Notes: generated from the letters alone by a model not told the origin. A DNA stretch of 36,342 nt from Coxiellaceae bacterium (GCA_902601155.1 CACKMC010000008.1:1-36342), one strand, 5' to 3'; shown: positions 8,522 through 17,399, counted from the first letter of the stretch. Numbers and translations are program-made.

Positions 8522-8869
8522 ATGTCTTTTTCAACAAAAGAAGCCATTGATTTGGCGCTAAAGGTATTGGATGATCACAAAGCACAAAATGTGGTGTGCA
8601 TCTCAACTAAAGGCTGGTCCAGTCTCACTGACGCCATGATTATTTGTCACGGCACCTCGACACGTCATAACAAAACATTGGCCAATAAAGTGCATGAAGC
8701 GTTTAAACCCAACATGACTAGCGGCCCTTACGTGGAAGGTGAAGAAGATGCGGAATGGGTTTTAGTGGACTGCGAGGCCATCATGGTCCATATCATGCTT
8801 GAAAAAACACGTGACTTTTATCGTCTTGAGGCACTATGGTCTGCACATAATCAACCTAGCACTTCATGA
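8522..8869 (+). CDS. rsfS: Ribosomal silencing factor RsfS
   Basis: RsfS (YbeB) binds ribosomal protein L14 and blocks subunit joining in slow growth. At 115 residues it is typical in length. The conserved core is visible: A-L-K-VLDDHKAQNVV near the start, SLTDAMIICHGTSTRH in the middle, and the WVLVDCEAIMVHIMLEKTRDFYRLEALW end. It overlaps rlmH by four bases (ATGA), as in E. coli, and opens the rsfS-rlmH-mrdA-rodA cluster. Confidence 0.95.
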   Translation: MSFSTKEAIDLALKVLDDHKAQNVVCISTKGWSSLTDAMIICHGTSTRHNKTLANKVHEAFKPNMTSGPYVEGEEDAEWVLVDCEAIMVHIMLEKTRDFYRLEALWSAHNQPSTS

Positions 8870-9336
8870 AAATTTCGATTGTATTTATCGCCAACAAATC
8901 ACCCAGCTGGGCGGAAGAAGCCCAACAGTCGTGGCTTCAAAAACTACCCTCTCCCCACCAAATTATTTTTAAACAGCTAAAACCCACGAAACACAAACCT
9001 TCTTTCAGCCAAGTACAACGCCAACAGCATGACTGCCTTCGTTTACAACACGCATCGCCTGCCCACACCCACCGTATCGCAATGGATGAGAAAGGAAAAA
9101 GCCATACCTCCATACAATGGGCTAAACATCTACAAGCTTGTATCGATCACGGCCAGTCCATCACCTTCTTCTTAGGTGGCGCAGATGGGCTCAGCCCATC
9201 CTTTAAACAAGACATGGATACATGTTGGTCGCTTTCCTCCTTAACATTGCCTCACCATTTAGCAAGGGTAATGCTCGTGGAACAACTGTATCGTGCTGCC
9301 TTATTGAATCAAGGGCACCCTTACCATCGCCCATGA
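8866..9336 (+). CDS. rlmH: 23S rRNA pseudouridine-1915 N3-methyltransferase RlmH
   Basis: A SPOUT-class enzyme that methylates pseudouridine 1915 in helix 69 of 23S rRNA on assembled 70S ribosomes. At 156 residues it is nearly the E. coli length (155). The SAM-binding trefoil segment FFLGGADGLSPSF and the C-terminal MLVEQLYRAALLNQGHPYHR signature are clear. It overlaps rsfS and mrdA by four bases at either end, so the cluster is translationally coupled. Confidence 0.96.
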   Translation: MKISIVFIANKSPSWAEEAQQSWLQKLPSPHQIIFKQLKPTKHKPSFSQVQRQQHDCLRLQHASPAHTHRIAMDEKGKSHTSIQWAKHLQACIDHGQSITFFLGGADGLSPSFKQDMDTCWSLSSLTLPHHLARVMLVEQLYRAALLNQGHPYHRP

Positions 9337-11078
9337 TACGCTTACCTTTTTCCGATCAGCTCGCCAGCCTCTTACTCCAACAAAGGGTTCGATGCTTGGT
9401 GGCACTGTTTGCCTGCTTTGTGATGGTCATCATCCTACGCCTGACTATTTTACAATGTTTTCAACACCAACACTTTCATCGTCTTGCGCAACAAAATTAT
9501 ACCAACCCTATATGGGTGAGTGCTAAACGTGGACTCATTTTTGATCGACATGGCACGCTCTTAGCAGGCAATCGCGCCCAACATGCGCTACATTTTAAAA
9601 AAAAACCAGATCTAGCCACATGGCATGCCATGCAAACACAATACCCTGCTTTACGCAATCGGTCCTACCCCAAATATGGTCGCCTCAATCATCTACAAGA
9701 CAAAACACTTGCACAGTTAATGACCCAACCGCATCCTGACTGGCATCTTGAAACGCATTTATCACGCTTCTATCCCTTTGGTGACATCACCACCACGCCG
9801 ATAGGTTATGTTGCCTGGCAAGCGCCGAGCATGCACGGCTTAACCGGCATTGAACAGGCCTATGATGAAACATTACGAGGAAAATTGGGACTCAATAACC
9901 AAACACATACTGCCACCCATCATACATTGGGCACAGACCAAGTAAGCCAAGCACACGCTGGCCATGACATTCAACTCACCCTCGACATTACCCTACAACG
10001 TATTGCCCAAAAAGCCATGGGCAAGGCAAGTGGCGCCGTCATTGCTATGTCTGCGAAAACCGGCGACGTATTGGCCATGGTCAGCACACCCAGTGCCCAT
10101 GCCAATGATTTAATTCACCCTGTCAATCCTCATGTATACCGTCAGATATTACGTCAACCAAACCATCCTTTATTCCAACGTGCCAGCCAAGGCCTCTACC
10201 CACCAGGATCTATTTTAAAGCCCTTCATTGCATTACAAGCCCTGCATGATCATACGATCACACCCAAAACCACCATACAAGATCCCGGCTTCTTTCAAAT
10301 ACCCCATAGCAGTCATCGTTTTCGTGACTGGAAAACCGAAGGGCACGGGCAAGTGAATGTCGCCAAAGCGCTGATTGTTTCATGTGACACGTTCTTTTAC
10401 TGGTTGGGCCTTAAAATGGGCATTCAGCATATCAATCAAGGATTGGCTTCTTTTGGTTTAGGCCATGCAAGCCACCTTGATCTCTCCCATCAACCCACCG
10501 GCGTGCTCAATTCGCCTTCTTGGAAAAAACAACACCAACATCATCCTTGGTACTTAGGGGATACAGTCATCTCCGTCATCGGTCAAGGCAATACAAGCGT
10601 CACACCGATTCAAATGGCTCAAGCGATGACCTATCTTGCCAATCGAGGGCATGCAAAACCTGCACACTTGGTCTTGGCAACACGACCGTTTCAAGGTCAA
10701 TGGCAAGCAAAGCACTATGCTGATCTACCGACTATTCACTATCATCCACAAGCATGGCGCACCGTGATTCAAGCCATGCGTCATGTCACTACCGAAGGCA
10801 CGGCGTGGCGCTTTGGCCAAACCCACTATGCAGTGGCAAGCAAAACAGGGACGGCACAACTCTTTCATGTGAGGCATCAGTACCATGAATCTCATCTTGC
10901 CAAACGATTATGGGACCATCATTGGTTTGTCGCCTTTGCACCTGTCAAACACCCTCAAATCGTGGTAGTTGTCATCACAGAAAATAGTCACCAAGCCCCT
11001 CTCGTTGCCAGACGCATCATGGATGCGTTTTTTTCTTCCTCAGGTCATACACATGATAAAACCATTTCGTCTTCTTAA
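9333..11078 (+). CDS. mrdA: Penicillin-binding protein 2 (elongasome transpeptidase)
   Basis: Cross-links lateral-wall peptidoglycan as the partner of RodA in the elongasome. After ATG 9333 (overlapping the rlmH stop) comes one membrane anchor (about 20-42), a dimerisation region that includes AKRGLIFDRHGTLLAGN, and the transpeptidase domain. The catalytic Ser is S293 in PPGSILKPF with K296, the second motif is S350-C351-D352, and the third is K504-T505-G506. At 581 residues it is shorter than E. coli PBP2 (633), mainly outside the motifs. The frame is open back to 9222, but that part runs inside rlmH and has no ribosome site, so I used 9333. rodA overlaps its end by 26 bases. Confidence 0.96.
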   Translation: MIRLPFSDQLASLLLQQRVRCLVALFACFVMVIILRLTILQCFQHQHFHRLAQQNYTNPIWVSAKRGLIFDRHGTLLAGNRAQHALHFKKKPDLATWHAMQTQYPALRNRSYPKYGRLNHLQDKTLAQLMTQPHPDWHLETHLSRFYPFGDITTTPIGYVAWQAPSMHGLTGIEQAYDETLRGKLGLNNQTHTATHHTLGTDQVSQAHAGHDIQLTLDITLQRIAQKAMGKASGAVIAMSAKTGDVLAMVSTPSAHANDLIHPVNPHVYRQILRQPNHPLFQRASQGLYPPGSILKPFIALQALHDHTITPKTTIQDPGFFQIPHSSHRFRDWKTEGHGQVNVAKALIVSCDTFFYWLGLKMGIQHINQGLASFGLGHASHLDLSHQPTGVLNSPSWKKQHQHHPWYLGDTVISVIGQGNTSVTPIQMAQAMTYLANRGHAKPAHLVLATRPFQGQWQAKHYADLPTIHYHPQAWRTVIQAMRHVTTEGTAWRFGQTHYAVASKTGTAQLFHVRHQYHESHLAKRLWDHHWFVAFAPVKHPQIVVVVITENSHQAPLVARRIMDAFFSSSGHTHDKTISSS

Positions 11079-12144
11079 TAATATGGATCACTGGCTATTA
11101 TTTGGCCTTTTCCTCTTAGTCTGCATCAGTGAATTATGCTTAGTCAGTGCAGCCAATGGCTGGAGCACTTTATGCACCAAACAAGCCCTTCATTTTGCAC
11201 TGGGTTTTATCATTTTTGCCATTACCAGTCGTTTGAGTGCACAAAAAATTTATGATTTTTCTCCCTATGTCTTTACCATAAGCCTAATCATGCTTATTGC
11301 TGTCGCCTTAGCTGGGAGTATTGGCAAAGGGGCGCAACGTTGGTTAGTGATTGGCGCCTGGCATATTCAACCCTCTGAATTCATGAAATTTACCCTGCCC
11401 TTTATGCTGGCTTGGTTTTGGGATAAACAAACACTGCCCATGCAAACAAAGCCCTTAGTTATCAGCTTGGCTTTGATCGCTTTACCCGTCGCACTTGTAC
11501 TAAAACAACCAGACCTTGGTACCGCGCTTATTTTAGCAAGTTGCGGCTTATCATTACTCTTACTGGTCGGCTTATCATGGCGCTTTATCACAACGAGCCT
11601 TATACTTTTTATTAGCACACTACCCTTTTTATGGTCACGATTACATAGTTATCAGCAACAACGTGTGCTGACATTTTTAAACCCTGATCATGACCCACTG
11701 GGTGCTGGTTACCATAGTATTCAAGCCAAAATCGCCATTGGTTCAGGTGGCATCTGGGGCAAAGGATGGTTGCATGGCACCCAAGCTCACTTTCATTTCT
11801 TACCTGAAAAAACCACCGATTTTGTTTTTGCATTATGGGCGGAGGAATTTGGCTTCTTTGGCTGCATATTATTACTGCTTATTTTTTTTGGGCTGAGCTT
11901 ACGACTCTTTTGGTTAGCGAATCAAAGCCCCTCTCTTTTTACCCAACGGCTAAGTGGTAGTTTAGCCTGTCTATTCACACTGTCTTATCTCATCAATATT
12001 GGGATGGTATGCGGCCTACTTCCCGTTGTAGGTGTCCCACTTCCCTGGGTAAGCTACGGAGGAAGCGCGGTTGTATTGATTGCCTGCTGCCTTGGCATGA
12101 TCAATGGATTAAGTCGTCAACGCTATCATGATGATTTTCATTGA
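11053..12144 (+). CDS. rodA: Peptidoglycan glycosyltransferase RodA (SEDS family)
   Basis: Polymerises lipid II in the elongasome with PBP2. The 363-residue protein is nearly all membrane segments. The SEDS landmarks are present: GKGAQRWLVIGAWHIQPSEFMK (92-112), QPDLGTAL (152-159), GSGGIWGKGW (230-239), LPEKTTDFVFALWAEE (250-265, with the probable catalytic D256) and PWVSYGGSA near the end. I chose ATG 11053 because CAGG lies eight bases upstream; a second ATG at 11083 (MDHWLL) is possible. The gene begins inside the end of mrdA. No terminator was seen after it. Confidence 0.95.
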   Translation: MIKPFRLLNNMDHWLLFGLFLLVCISELCLVSAANGWSTLCTKQALHFALGFIIFAITSRLSAQKIYDFSPYVFTISLIMLIAVALAGSIGKGAQRWLVIGAWHIQPSEFMKFTLPFMLAWFWDKQTLPMQTKPLVISLALIALPVALVLKQPDLGTALILASCGLSLLLLVGLSWRFITTSLILFISTLPFLWSRLHSYQQQRVLTFLNPDHDPLGAGYHSIQAKIAIGSGGIWGKGWLHGTQAHFHFLPEKTTDFVFALWAEEFGFFGCILLLLIFFGLSLRLFWLANQSPSLFTQRLSGSLACLFTLSYLINIGMVCGLLPVVGVPLPWVSYGGSAVVLIACCLGMINGLSRQRYHDDFH

Positions 12145-12227
12145 CAAGTCATCTAAACAGCCAAAAATTCACACATACATCATCAAACCCTCTTTCCATA
12201 AGACATAAGATTTGAGACACTATCACC

Positions 12228-13361
12228 ATGCGTCATCGAATATTTTGCATAGGCACCATGAGTGGCACGTCCATGGATGGCATAGATGTGGCTTTACTGG
12301 AAACAGATGGCCATCAATTTATACGATCTATTGACCATCATTTTCAACCCTATACCACAGCCATGCACCAACAACTCAAAGCGCTTGAATCCTCTTATCA
12401 ACGCCACTATCAAACGCATCCACATCCCAATAAAATACCTAGCAATGCATGTATTGACGAAGTCACTGCACAATCCAGCTCATTACACTGTCAGGCGATC
12501 CAAACTTTATTATCTCGCCATACGATTCAACCTGATGTGATTGGTTATCATGGTCAAACGATGTATCATAATCCAAGGCATGCGCTATCCATTCAAATTG
12601 GCGACGCCAAACAACTGGCACAAACCCTGCAGGTACCTGTGGTCCATCAATTTAGGCAACAAGACCTGCAAGAAGGTGGGCAAGGTGCCCCGCTGGCCCC
12701 CTTGTATCACCAGGCCATTGCTACACAGCTTAACCTACCCCTTCCATTAGGCTTCTTAAATCTAGGGGGTATTGCGAATATCAGTGTGATCACTGGTGAT
12801 GGCCTCTTAGACGTTTACGCACGAGATATCGGCCCTGCCAATGTACTCATCGATCGATGGGTGCGCATGAAAACCAATCAAGGTGCTCACTTTGATCAAA
12901 ACAGTCAGTGGGCTAAGCAAGGCCATTGTCATGAGGACTATTTTGATATACTCGACACACTACACTCAGAGATCATGGGACCCCCACACTGCGCATTAGA
13001 TAGCGCTAATTTTTCATGGCCCAATTCATTCCACACATTAAGCCTAGAAGATGGCTGTGCAACCTTAACGCAATGGACAGCTAAATTTCTTATCCAGCAA
13101 CTTCAAGCCATGAAACCAAGCGTTAATCGTTGGCTTGCCTCTGGGGGTGGTTGTCGTAACCCTTGTTTATTTTCCGCCCTGCAAACGGCACTGCCTATCG
13201 AAACGATGAACACATATTATGGCCATGAAGCAGCCATCGAAGCGGAAGCCTTTGCCTATTTGGCAGCAAGGCACCTTAAAGGACTCCCCTTATCCACACC
13301 ACATACCACAGGCGTTCTGTCACCGTGCATAGGCGGCGAACTTATCGAGCCGCTATCGTAG
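12228..13361 (+). CDS. anmK: Anhydro-N-acetylmuramic acid kinase
   Basis: Recycles cell-wall turnover sugar by converting 1,6-anhydro-MurNAc and ATP to MurNAc-6-phosphate. At 377 residues it is near the E. coli length (369). The family motifs GTMSGTSMDGIDVAL (9-23), GYHGQTMYH, GGIANISV, RDIGPANVLIDRW and ASGGGCRNP are all there. No strong ribosome site precedes ATG 12228. It sits 83 bases after rodA and ends 20 bases into the convergent YchJ-like gene. Placement next to mrdA-rodA suggests a wall-metabolism neighbourhood rather than a strict operon. Confidence 0.96.
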   Translation: MRHRIFCIGTMSGTSMDGIDVALLETDGHQFIRSIDHHFQPYTTAMHQQLKALESSYQRHYQTHPHPNKIPSNACIDEVTAQSSSLHCQAIQTLLSRHTIQPDVIGYHGQTMYHNPRHALSIQIGDAKQLAQTLQVPVVHQFRQQDLQEGGQGAPLAPLYHQAIATQLNLPLPLGFLNLGGIANISVITGDGLLDVYARDIGPANVLIDRWVRMKTNQGAHFDQNSQWAKQGHCHEDYFDILDTLHSEIMGPPHCALDSANFSWPNSFHTLSLEDGCATLTQWTAKFLIQQLQAMKPSVNRWLASGGGCRNPCLFSALQTALPIETMNTYYGHEAAIEAEAFAYLAARHLKGLPLSTPHTTGVLSPCIGGELIEPLS

Positions 13362-13773
13362 GCCATTGCACTGTGGTGCCCGTATAATACCAACGACCAT
13401 CTATGCGAGTAAACACACTAATCTCATGATGTACTCCTTTCTTTTTATCTTGTATAAAATAAGCTTCAAACGCTACATAAGCTTCCATGGTATCCTGCTC
13501 AACCAATGAACACCGTAAAACATGCAATCGTTTCCATGCCAAAGCATGTGAGGATTGTTTCAAACGACGAATAGATAGGCCTTCGCTGGCCTGTAGTGCC
13601 GCGGTATCTTTAATAAAACGCCACTGCTGCATAACAAACGCACTGAATCGTGCACGCATCAATACTTCAGGCAACCAAGGACTGGCCCTTTCTTGGTGAT
13701 ACAAAGCACAACATTGGCCATAAGACCATGTTGTGCCACAAGGGCATGGTATGATGTGTGCTTGCTTTTTCAT
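13342..13773 (-). CDS. YchJ-family SEC-C zinc-motif protein (UPF0225)
   Basis: A 143-residue protein with an N-terminal metal-binding motif of the SEC-C type (CPCG, then QCC and H within IPCPCGTTWSYGQCCALYH) followed by the typical ARASPWLPEVLMRARFSAFV segment and a small alpha/beta fold ending near GRWYYTGTT. Members are of unknown function; the zinc motif is shared with the SecA tail. I chose ATG 13773 because AAGGAG lies six bases upstream; the earlier in-frame ATG at 13794 has none. It converges on anmK with a 20-base overlap. The region to its right begins the barrel-gene array. Confidence 0.88.
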   Translation of the reverse strand: MKKQAHIIPCPCGTTWSYGQCCALYHQERASPWLPEVLMRARFSAFVMQQWRFIKDTAALQASEGLSIRRLKQSSHALAWKRLHVLRCSLVEQDTMEAYVAFEAYFIQDKKKGVHHEISVFTRIDGRWYYTGTTVQWPTIAAR

Positions 13774-13895
13774 CAGAGACTCCTTACATCGCATATTTTA
13801 TTTAAATACATATCATCATCTATTGCCATCCTAATAAAGCGCTGGTCAACACCCTTAAACATCGGCGAAAACATAGCAACACGCATGGTGTCTCT

Positions 13896-14042
13896 CATGT
13901 TAGTCTATACTTATACAAAATACATACAGTCCATGAAACATGGATGGCAGTAACAGAGACGCTTCCAAAACCGTTTTTTTCCTCAGCTAAAAAGCCTGAC
14001 AAAAGCGCTGTCTTTACCGTAGGCTTTAAAGCACATATGTAA
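13896..14042 (+). pseudogene. Decayed 3' end of an outer-membrane barrel gene
   Basis: In one frame the end reads SAKKPDKSAVFTVGFKAHM followed by TAA at 14040. This is almost the C-terminus of the two intact copies (SADKPAKLSVFTVGFKAHM). About 100 bases before it, near 13896-13937, weaker nucleotide similarity persists to the copies' NHYKMHETSG segment, then matching stops. The stop is followed by gcagttattg and a degraded form of the terminator found after the intact copies. I read it as the truncated remnant of a further array unit, not a gene. Confidence 0.85.
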
Positions 14043-14358
14043 GCAGTTATTGTCAATAAAAAAGCCCAACATGGTCTGGGGGTTTTTGTTCCACCTTATA
14101 CAACAGCATTAAACCATACACTCATCTCCCCCCTAGCAAGCGTCGCAGCATCAGACTGGTTGACTCTCCACCACACCAAAAAATAGGGACCAAAAATACT
14201 TTTAAATCATAAATTAGCACTATTAATAATATTTTTATCGAATGAATTAATAATATTTATTTTGTATGAAATAAATGTTTGAATAAACGACAAGAAACTG
14301 ATAATTATTAAGTTAATATACTCAGGTTAACAATCTGAGCGCTTGTTAGGAGATAAAT
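14043..14358 (+). other. Spacer with decayed terminator and copy-1 upstream region
   Basis: No gene here. At 14058-14086 is a degraded stem, aaaaaagccca...tctgggggttttt, matching the intact terminators at 15751 and 17400. Patches after it resemble the spacer following copy 1, including an aaaccatac and a gcatcaga match. From about 14220 the DNA is very AT-rich and leads into the start region of the first intact barrel gene: a -10-like TATACT at 14317-14322 and AGGAG before ATG 14359. Confidence 0.7.
14321..14339 (+). promoter_or_regulatory. Conserved palindrome upstream of barrel copy 1
   Basis: CTCAGGTT-AAC-AATCTGAG, an 8-bp dyad with one G-T pair and a 3-base loop, 19 bases before ATG 14359. 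The same dyad is kept before copy 2. It abuts TATACT, so it could be an operator at the transcription start or a hairpin in the leader. Confidence 0.5.
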
Positions 14359-15735
14359 ATGAGTTACATCAAGCCAATCGCAGCAATCCTTGCTGTGGGT
14401 TTAATTAGCACAACCGCCATTGCGGGTTATGCACCTAAGCACGCTAGAAAACATTCCACGTGCCAAAAACCAAGTCAACATGCTGTCGCTGTTGGCAATA
14501 GTTACCAAGCAGGCGCTAACTCTAGCACATGCTGGTTTAATCGTTTGACTGTCAGTGGTACTGCTGATCTTGTTTACAGTCATTTATCCAGTGACTTTGC
14601 AGGCACTGTTGCCGCAGCAGATGGCACAACAGGTGTATCAGCTGTGACACTCGACACAGATGACTCAGCACAATTCTTTCGTCTAAATAATGTTAACGTA
14701 TTCTTAGATGCAGCCATTAACCCAAGTGTCAATGCTCACTTCAACATCCATTATGGTAAGCATGACATTTTTGCTAACAGAGTAGTGACAGTAACTACTA
14801 CAGCTCCTGGCGCAGCTGGCACTGTTGCCAAGGTAGACGCAACACCTAGCACAGCCAACACCTTCACACTGGATGAAGCTTATGTGACCTATCATGATGC
14901 TGCACGCTCACCTGTGTATGTGAAGATAGGTAAAGGCTTCAATGCTTTTGGTAACTACCAAAATCCATACACAAGCACACCTAGCTTTGCACAAGCCTTT
15001 GCGCAAGCATCCATCACGGGTATTGAGCTTGGTATGAGCTCAGATGCCAACTGGCATGCAAGTGCATGGACTTATGAAGCGAATGACACTGATAGCGATG
15101 GGTTCAAGAAATTTGGTGCACGCATTGGCTATCAAGGCCAATACAATCAAGTAGGCGTTAACTTCAATGCATCTATGGTGAATGATGCGCGCACATTGGG
15201 CTCAACCAGTGCAGTGAAAAACTACTTCATGGCAGACACAACAAGCACTACCAACTATAGCAAAGAAACGGCTTACAACGCACATCTTGGTCTAAACTAT
15301 CAAGACATGACTGCCTTTGCTGCTTATACAGCAACAAGTGGAAGCCTCAGAGATACTGCTGCTTTCACTACCGCATCGACGACAGTTAGCCCGACCACCA
15401 TCAAAGGTGAGCCTAAAATCTACAGCTTTGGTTTAGGCTATCACTATAAAACAGCTGGTCATAACCAAGCCGTTAAAGTCGGTTATGAAACAGCCAATAA
15501 AAATGGTGCGAACGTATTCTATGGCAAGACACACTGGAATGCAGACTACACAGTGGATCTTTCCAAGAACTTCCAAGCTTATGTTGCCTACAATCACTAC
15601 AAAATGCATGAAACTAGTGGTGCATTTGCTGCAGAAGGCACAGATGGTACTGTTGCTGCTGGCTCATTCTATGCTTCAGCCGATAAACCAGCCAAACTAT
15701 CTGTCTTTACTGTGGGCTTCAAAGCACACATGTAA
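14359..15735 (+). CDS. Outer-membrane beta-barrel protein, LbtU-like, copy 1
   Basis: A 458-residue secreted barrel. The signal peptide (1-22, cut after AIA) is followed by a polar segment with two cysteines, C35 and C58, that are kept in all three copies and may pair. The body alternates hydrophobic strands and polar turns. Segments such as LDEAYVTYHDAARSPVYVKIGKGFNAFG and NPYTSTPSFAQAF resemble the LbtU siderophore porins of Legionella; I infer family, not substrate. It ends in Met rather than the C-terminal Phe favoured by outer-membrane assembly. Compared with copy 2 it differs at three spots, near residues 82-98, 135-155 and 420-440, while the core is identical. AGGAG precedes ATG 14359; a strong terminator follows. 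Confidence 0.85.
   Translation: MSYIKPIAAILAVGLISTTAIAGYAPKHARKHSTCQKPSQHAVAVGNSYQAGANSSTCWFNRLTVSGTADLVYSHLSSDFAGTVAAADGTTGVSAVTLDTDDSAQFFRLNNVNVFLDAAINPSVNAHFNIHYGKHDIFANRVVTVTTTAPGAAGTVAKVDATPSTANTFTLDEAYVTYHDAARSPVYVKIGKGFNAFGNYQNPYTSTPSFAQAFAQASITGIELGMSSDANWHASAWTYEANDTDSDGFKKFGARIGYQGQYNQVGVNFNASMVNDARTLGSTSAVKNYFMADTTSTTNYSKETAYNAHLGLNYQDMTAFAAYTATSGSLRDTAAFTTASTTVSPTTIKGEPKIYSFGLGYHYKTAGHNQAVKVGYETANKNGANVFYGKTHWNADYTVDLSKNFQAYVAYNHYKMHETSGAFAAEGTDGTVAAGSFYASADKPAKLSVFTVGFKAHM
14841..15610 (+). repeat. 770-nt direct repeat, copy 1
   Basis: I compared this stretch with 16496-17265 by eye and saw no difference, including at third codon positions, and the offset stays 1655 throughout. 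The flanking coding parts differ at many positions. Confidence 0.9.
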
Positions 15736-15750
15736 GCAGTTATTGCTAAC

Positions 15751-15780
15751 AAAAAAGCCCAGCATGGTCTGGGCTTTTTT
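15751..15780 (+). terminator. Rho-independent terminator after barrel copy 1
   Basis: AAAAAAGCCCAG and CTGGGCTTTTTT pair across a CATGGT loop. The stem is GC-rich and ends in a T run; it begins 15 bases after the stop. Confidence 0.93.
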
Positions 15781-15987
15781 GCTTCCCCCATGCAACAACA
15801 AACCATACGCTCCAGCCGCATCAGATTGACCGGCCCTCTCTCACAATAAAAACCCAAAAAAAGGGCTCTTAGATAATAAGTTAGCATAATTATAACCAAT
15901 TGCCTCAAGGGAAGTCAGAACATTTATTGTCAATACAATCAATGCTTGTGTAGATAATAATAAACTGATAGTTATTAAATGGATATA

Positions 15988-16006
15988 CTCAGGTTAATAA
16001 TCTGAG
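15988..16006 (+). promoter_or_regulatory. Conserved palindrome upstream of barrel copy 2
   Basis: CTCAGGTT-AAT-AATCTGAG, the same dyad as at 14321 with one change in the loop, again 19 bases before the start codon. The surrounding AT-rich bases differ between copies, so this element is kept more strictly than its flanks. Confidence 0.5.
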
Positions 16007-16025
16007 GGCTCGTTAGGAGATAAAT

Positions 16026-17384
16026 ATGAGTTACATCAAACCAATCGCAGCAATCCTTGCTGTGGGATTAATCAGCACAACTGCCATCGCAGGTTATGCG
16101 CCTAAGCATGCTAGAAAACATTCAGCGTGCCAAAGACCAAGTCAACATGCTGTCGCTGTTGGTAATAGCTACCAAGCAGGCGCTAACGCTAGCACATGCT
16201 GGTTCAATCGTCTGACTGTCAGTGGTACTGCTGATCTTGTTTATAGCCATTTATCCAGTGACTTTGCATATGAGGTTGGCACACCAAATGATTCGACAGG
16301 TGTAGCAGCTGTGACGCTCAATACAGATGATGATTCCGCTCAATTCTTTCGTCTAAATAATGTTAACGTATTCTTAGATGCCGCCATTAACCCAAGTGTC
16401 AATGCTCACTTCAACATCCATTATGGTAATCATGATATTTTTGCTAAAAGAGTATCGGCACCAACTGGATCCGGTATTATCAACTCAATAGACAAAACAC
16501 CTAGCACAGCCAACACCTTCACACTGGATGAAGCTTATGTGACCTATCATGATGCTGCACGCTCACCTGTGTATGTGAAGATAGGTAAAGGCTTCAATGC
16601 TTTTGGTAACTACCAAAATCCATACACAAGCACACCTAGCTTTGCACAAGCCTTTGCGCAAGCATCCATCACGGGTATTGAGCTTGGTATGAGCTCAGAT
16701 GCCAACTGGCATGCAAGTGCATGGACTTATGAAGCGAATGACACTGATAGCGATGGGTTCAAGAAATTTGGTGCACGCATTGGCTATCAAGGCCAATACA
16801 ATCAAGTAGGCGTTAACTTCAATGCATCTATGGTGAATGATGCGCGCACATTGGGCTCAACCAGTGCAGTGAAAAACTACTTCATGGCAGACACAACAAG
16901 CACTACCAACTATAGCAAAGAAACGGCTTACAACGCACATCTTGGTCTAAACTATCAAGACATGACTGCCTTTGCTGCTTATACAGCAACAAGTGGAAGC
17001 CTCAGAGATACTGCTGCTTTCACTACCGCATCGACGACAGTTAGCCCGACCACCATCAAAGGTGAGCCTAAAATCTACAGCTTTGGTTTAGGCTATCACT
17101 ATAAAACAGCTGGTCATAACCAAGCCGTTAAAGTCGGTTATGAAACAGCCAATAAAAATGGTGCGAACGTATTCTATGGCAAGACACACTGGAATGCAGA
17201 CTACACAGTGGATCTTTCCAAGAACTTCCAAGCTTATGTTGCCTACAATCACTACAAAATGCATGCAGTCAGTGGTGCATTTGCTGTAGAAGGCACAGAT
17301 GCTGCTGCTGGCTCATTCTATGCTACAGCCGATAAACCAGCCAAACTGTCTGTCTTTACTGTGGGCTTCAAAGCACACATGTAA
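16026..17384 (+). CDS. Outer-membrane beta-barrel protein, LbtU-like, copy 2
   Basis: A 452-residue tandem copy of the gene at 14359, one unit (1667 bases) downstream. It has the same signal peptide, Cys pair (C35, C58), GKGFNAFGNYQNPYTSTPSF segment and FTVGFKAHM end. Variable stretches replace those of copy 1: EVGTPNDSTGV for the first loop, VSAPTGSGIINSIDK for the second, and a shorter alanine-rich third. The first 480 bases also carry many silent differences, whereas the next 770 bases are identical to copy 1. The contrast is what recombination or gene conversion would leave. It has its own dyad, AGGAG and terminator, so it is probably transcribed alone. The function is inferred only at the level of an outer-membrane pore. 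Confidence 0.85.
   Translation: MSYIKPIAAILAVGLISTTAIAGYAPKHARKHSACQRPSQHAVAVGNSYQAGANASTCWFNRLTVSGTADLVYSHLSSDFAYEVGTPNDSTGVAAVTLNTDDDSAQFFRLNNVNVFLDAAINPSVNAHFNIHYGNHDIFAKRVSAPTGSGIINSIDKTPSTANTFTLDEAYVTYHDAARSPVYVKIGKGFNAFGNYQNPYTSTPSFAQAFAQASITGIELGMSSDANWHASAWTYEANDTDSDGFKKFGARIGYQGQYNQVGVNFNASMVNDARTLGSTSAVKNYFMADTTSTTNYSKETAYNAHLGLNYQDMTAFAAYTATSGSLRDTAAFTTASTTVSPTTIKGEPKIYSFGLGYHYKTAGHNQAVKVGYETANKNGANVFYGKTHWNADYTVDLSKNFQAYVAYNHYKMHAVSGAFAVEGTDAAAGSFYATADKPAKLSVFTVGFKAHM
16496..17265 (+). repeat. 770-nt direct repeat, copy 2
   Basis: Partner of 14841-15610, ending where the copies split at gcatg-aaact versus gcatg-cagtc. Repeats of this length and identity are a substrate for RecA recombination and would also confuse short-read assembly. 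Confidence 0.9.
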
Positions 17385-17399
17385 GCAGTTATTGCTAAC

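Noticed and set aside
9222-9332. Longer start for mrdA
   Set aside because: It runs inside rlmH and adds residues not seen in PBP2; ATG 9333 overlaps the rlmH stop neatly.
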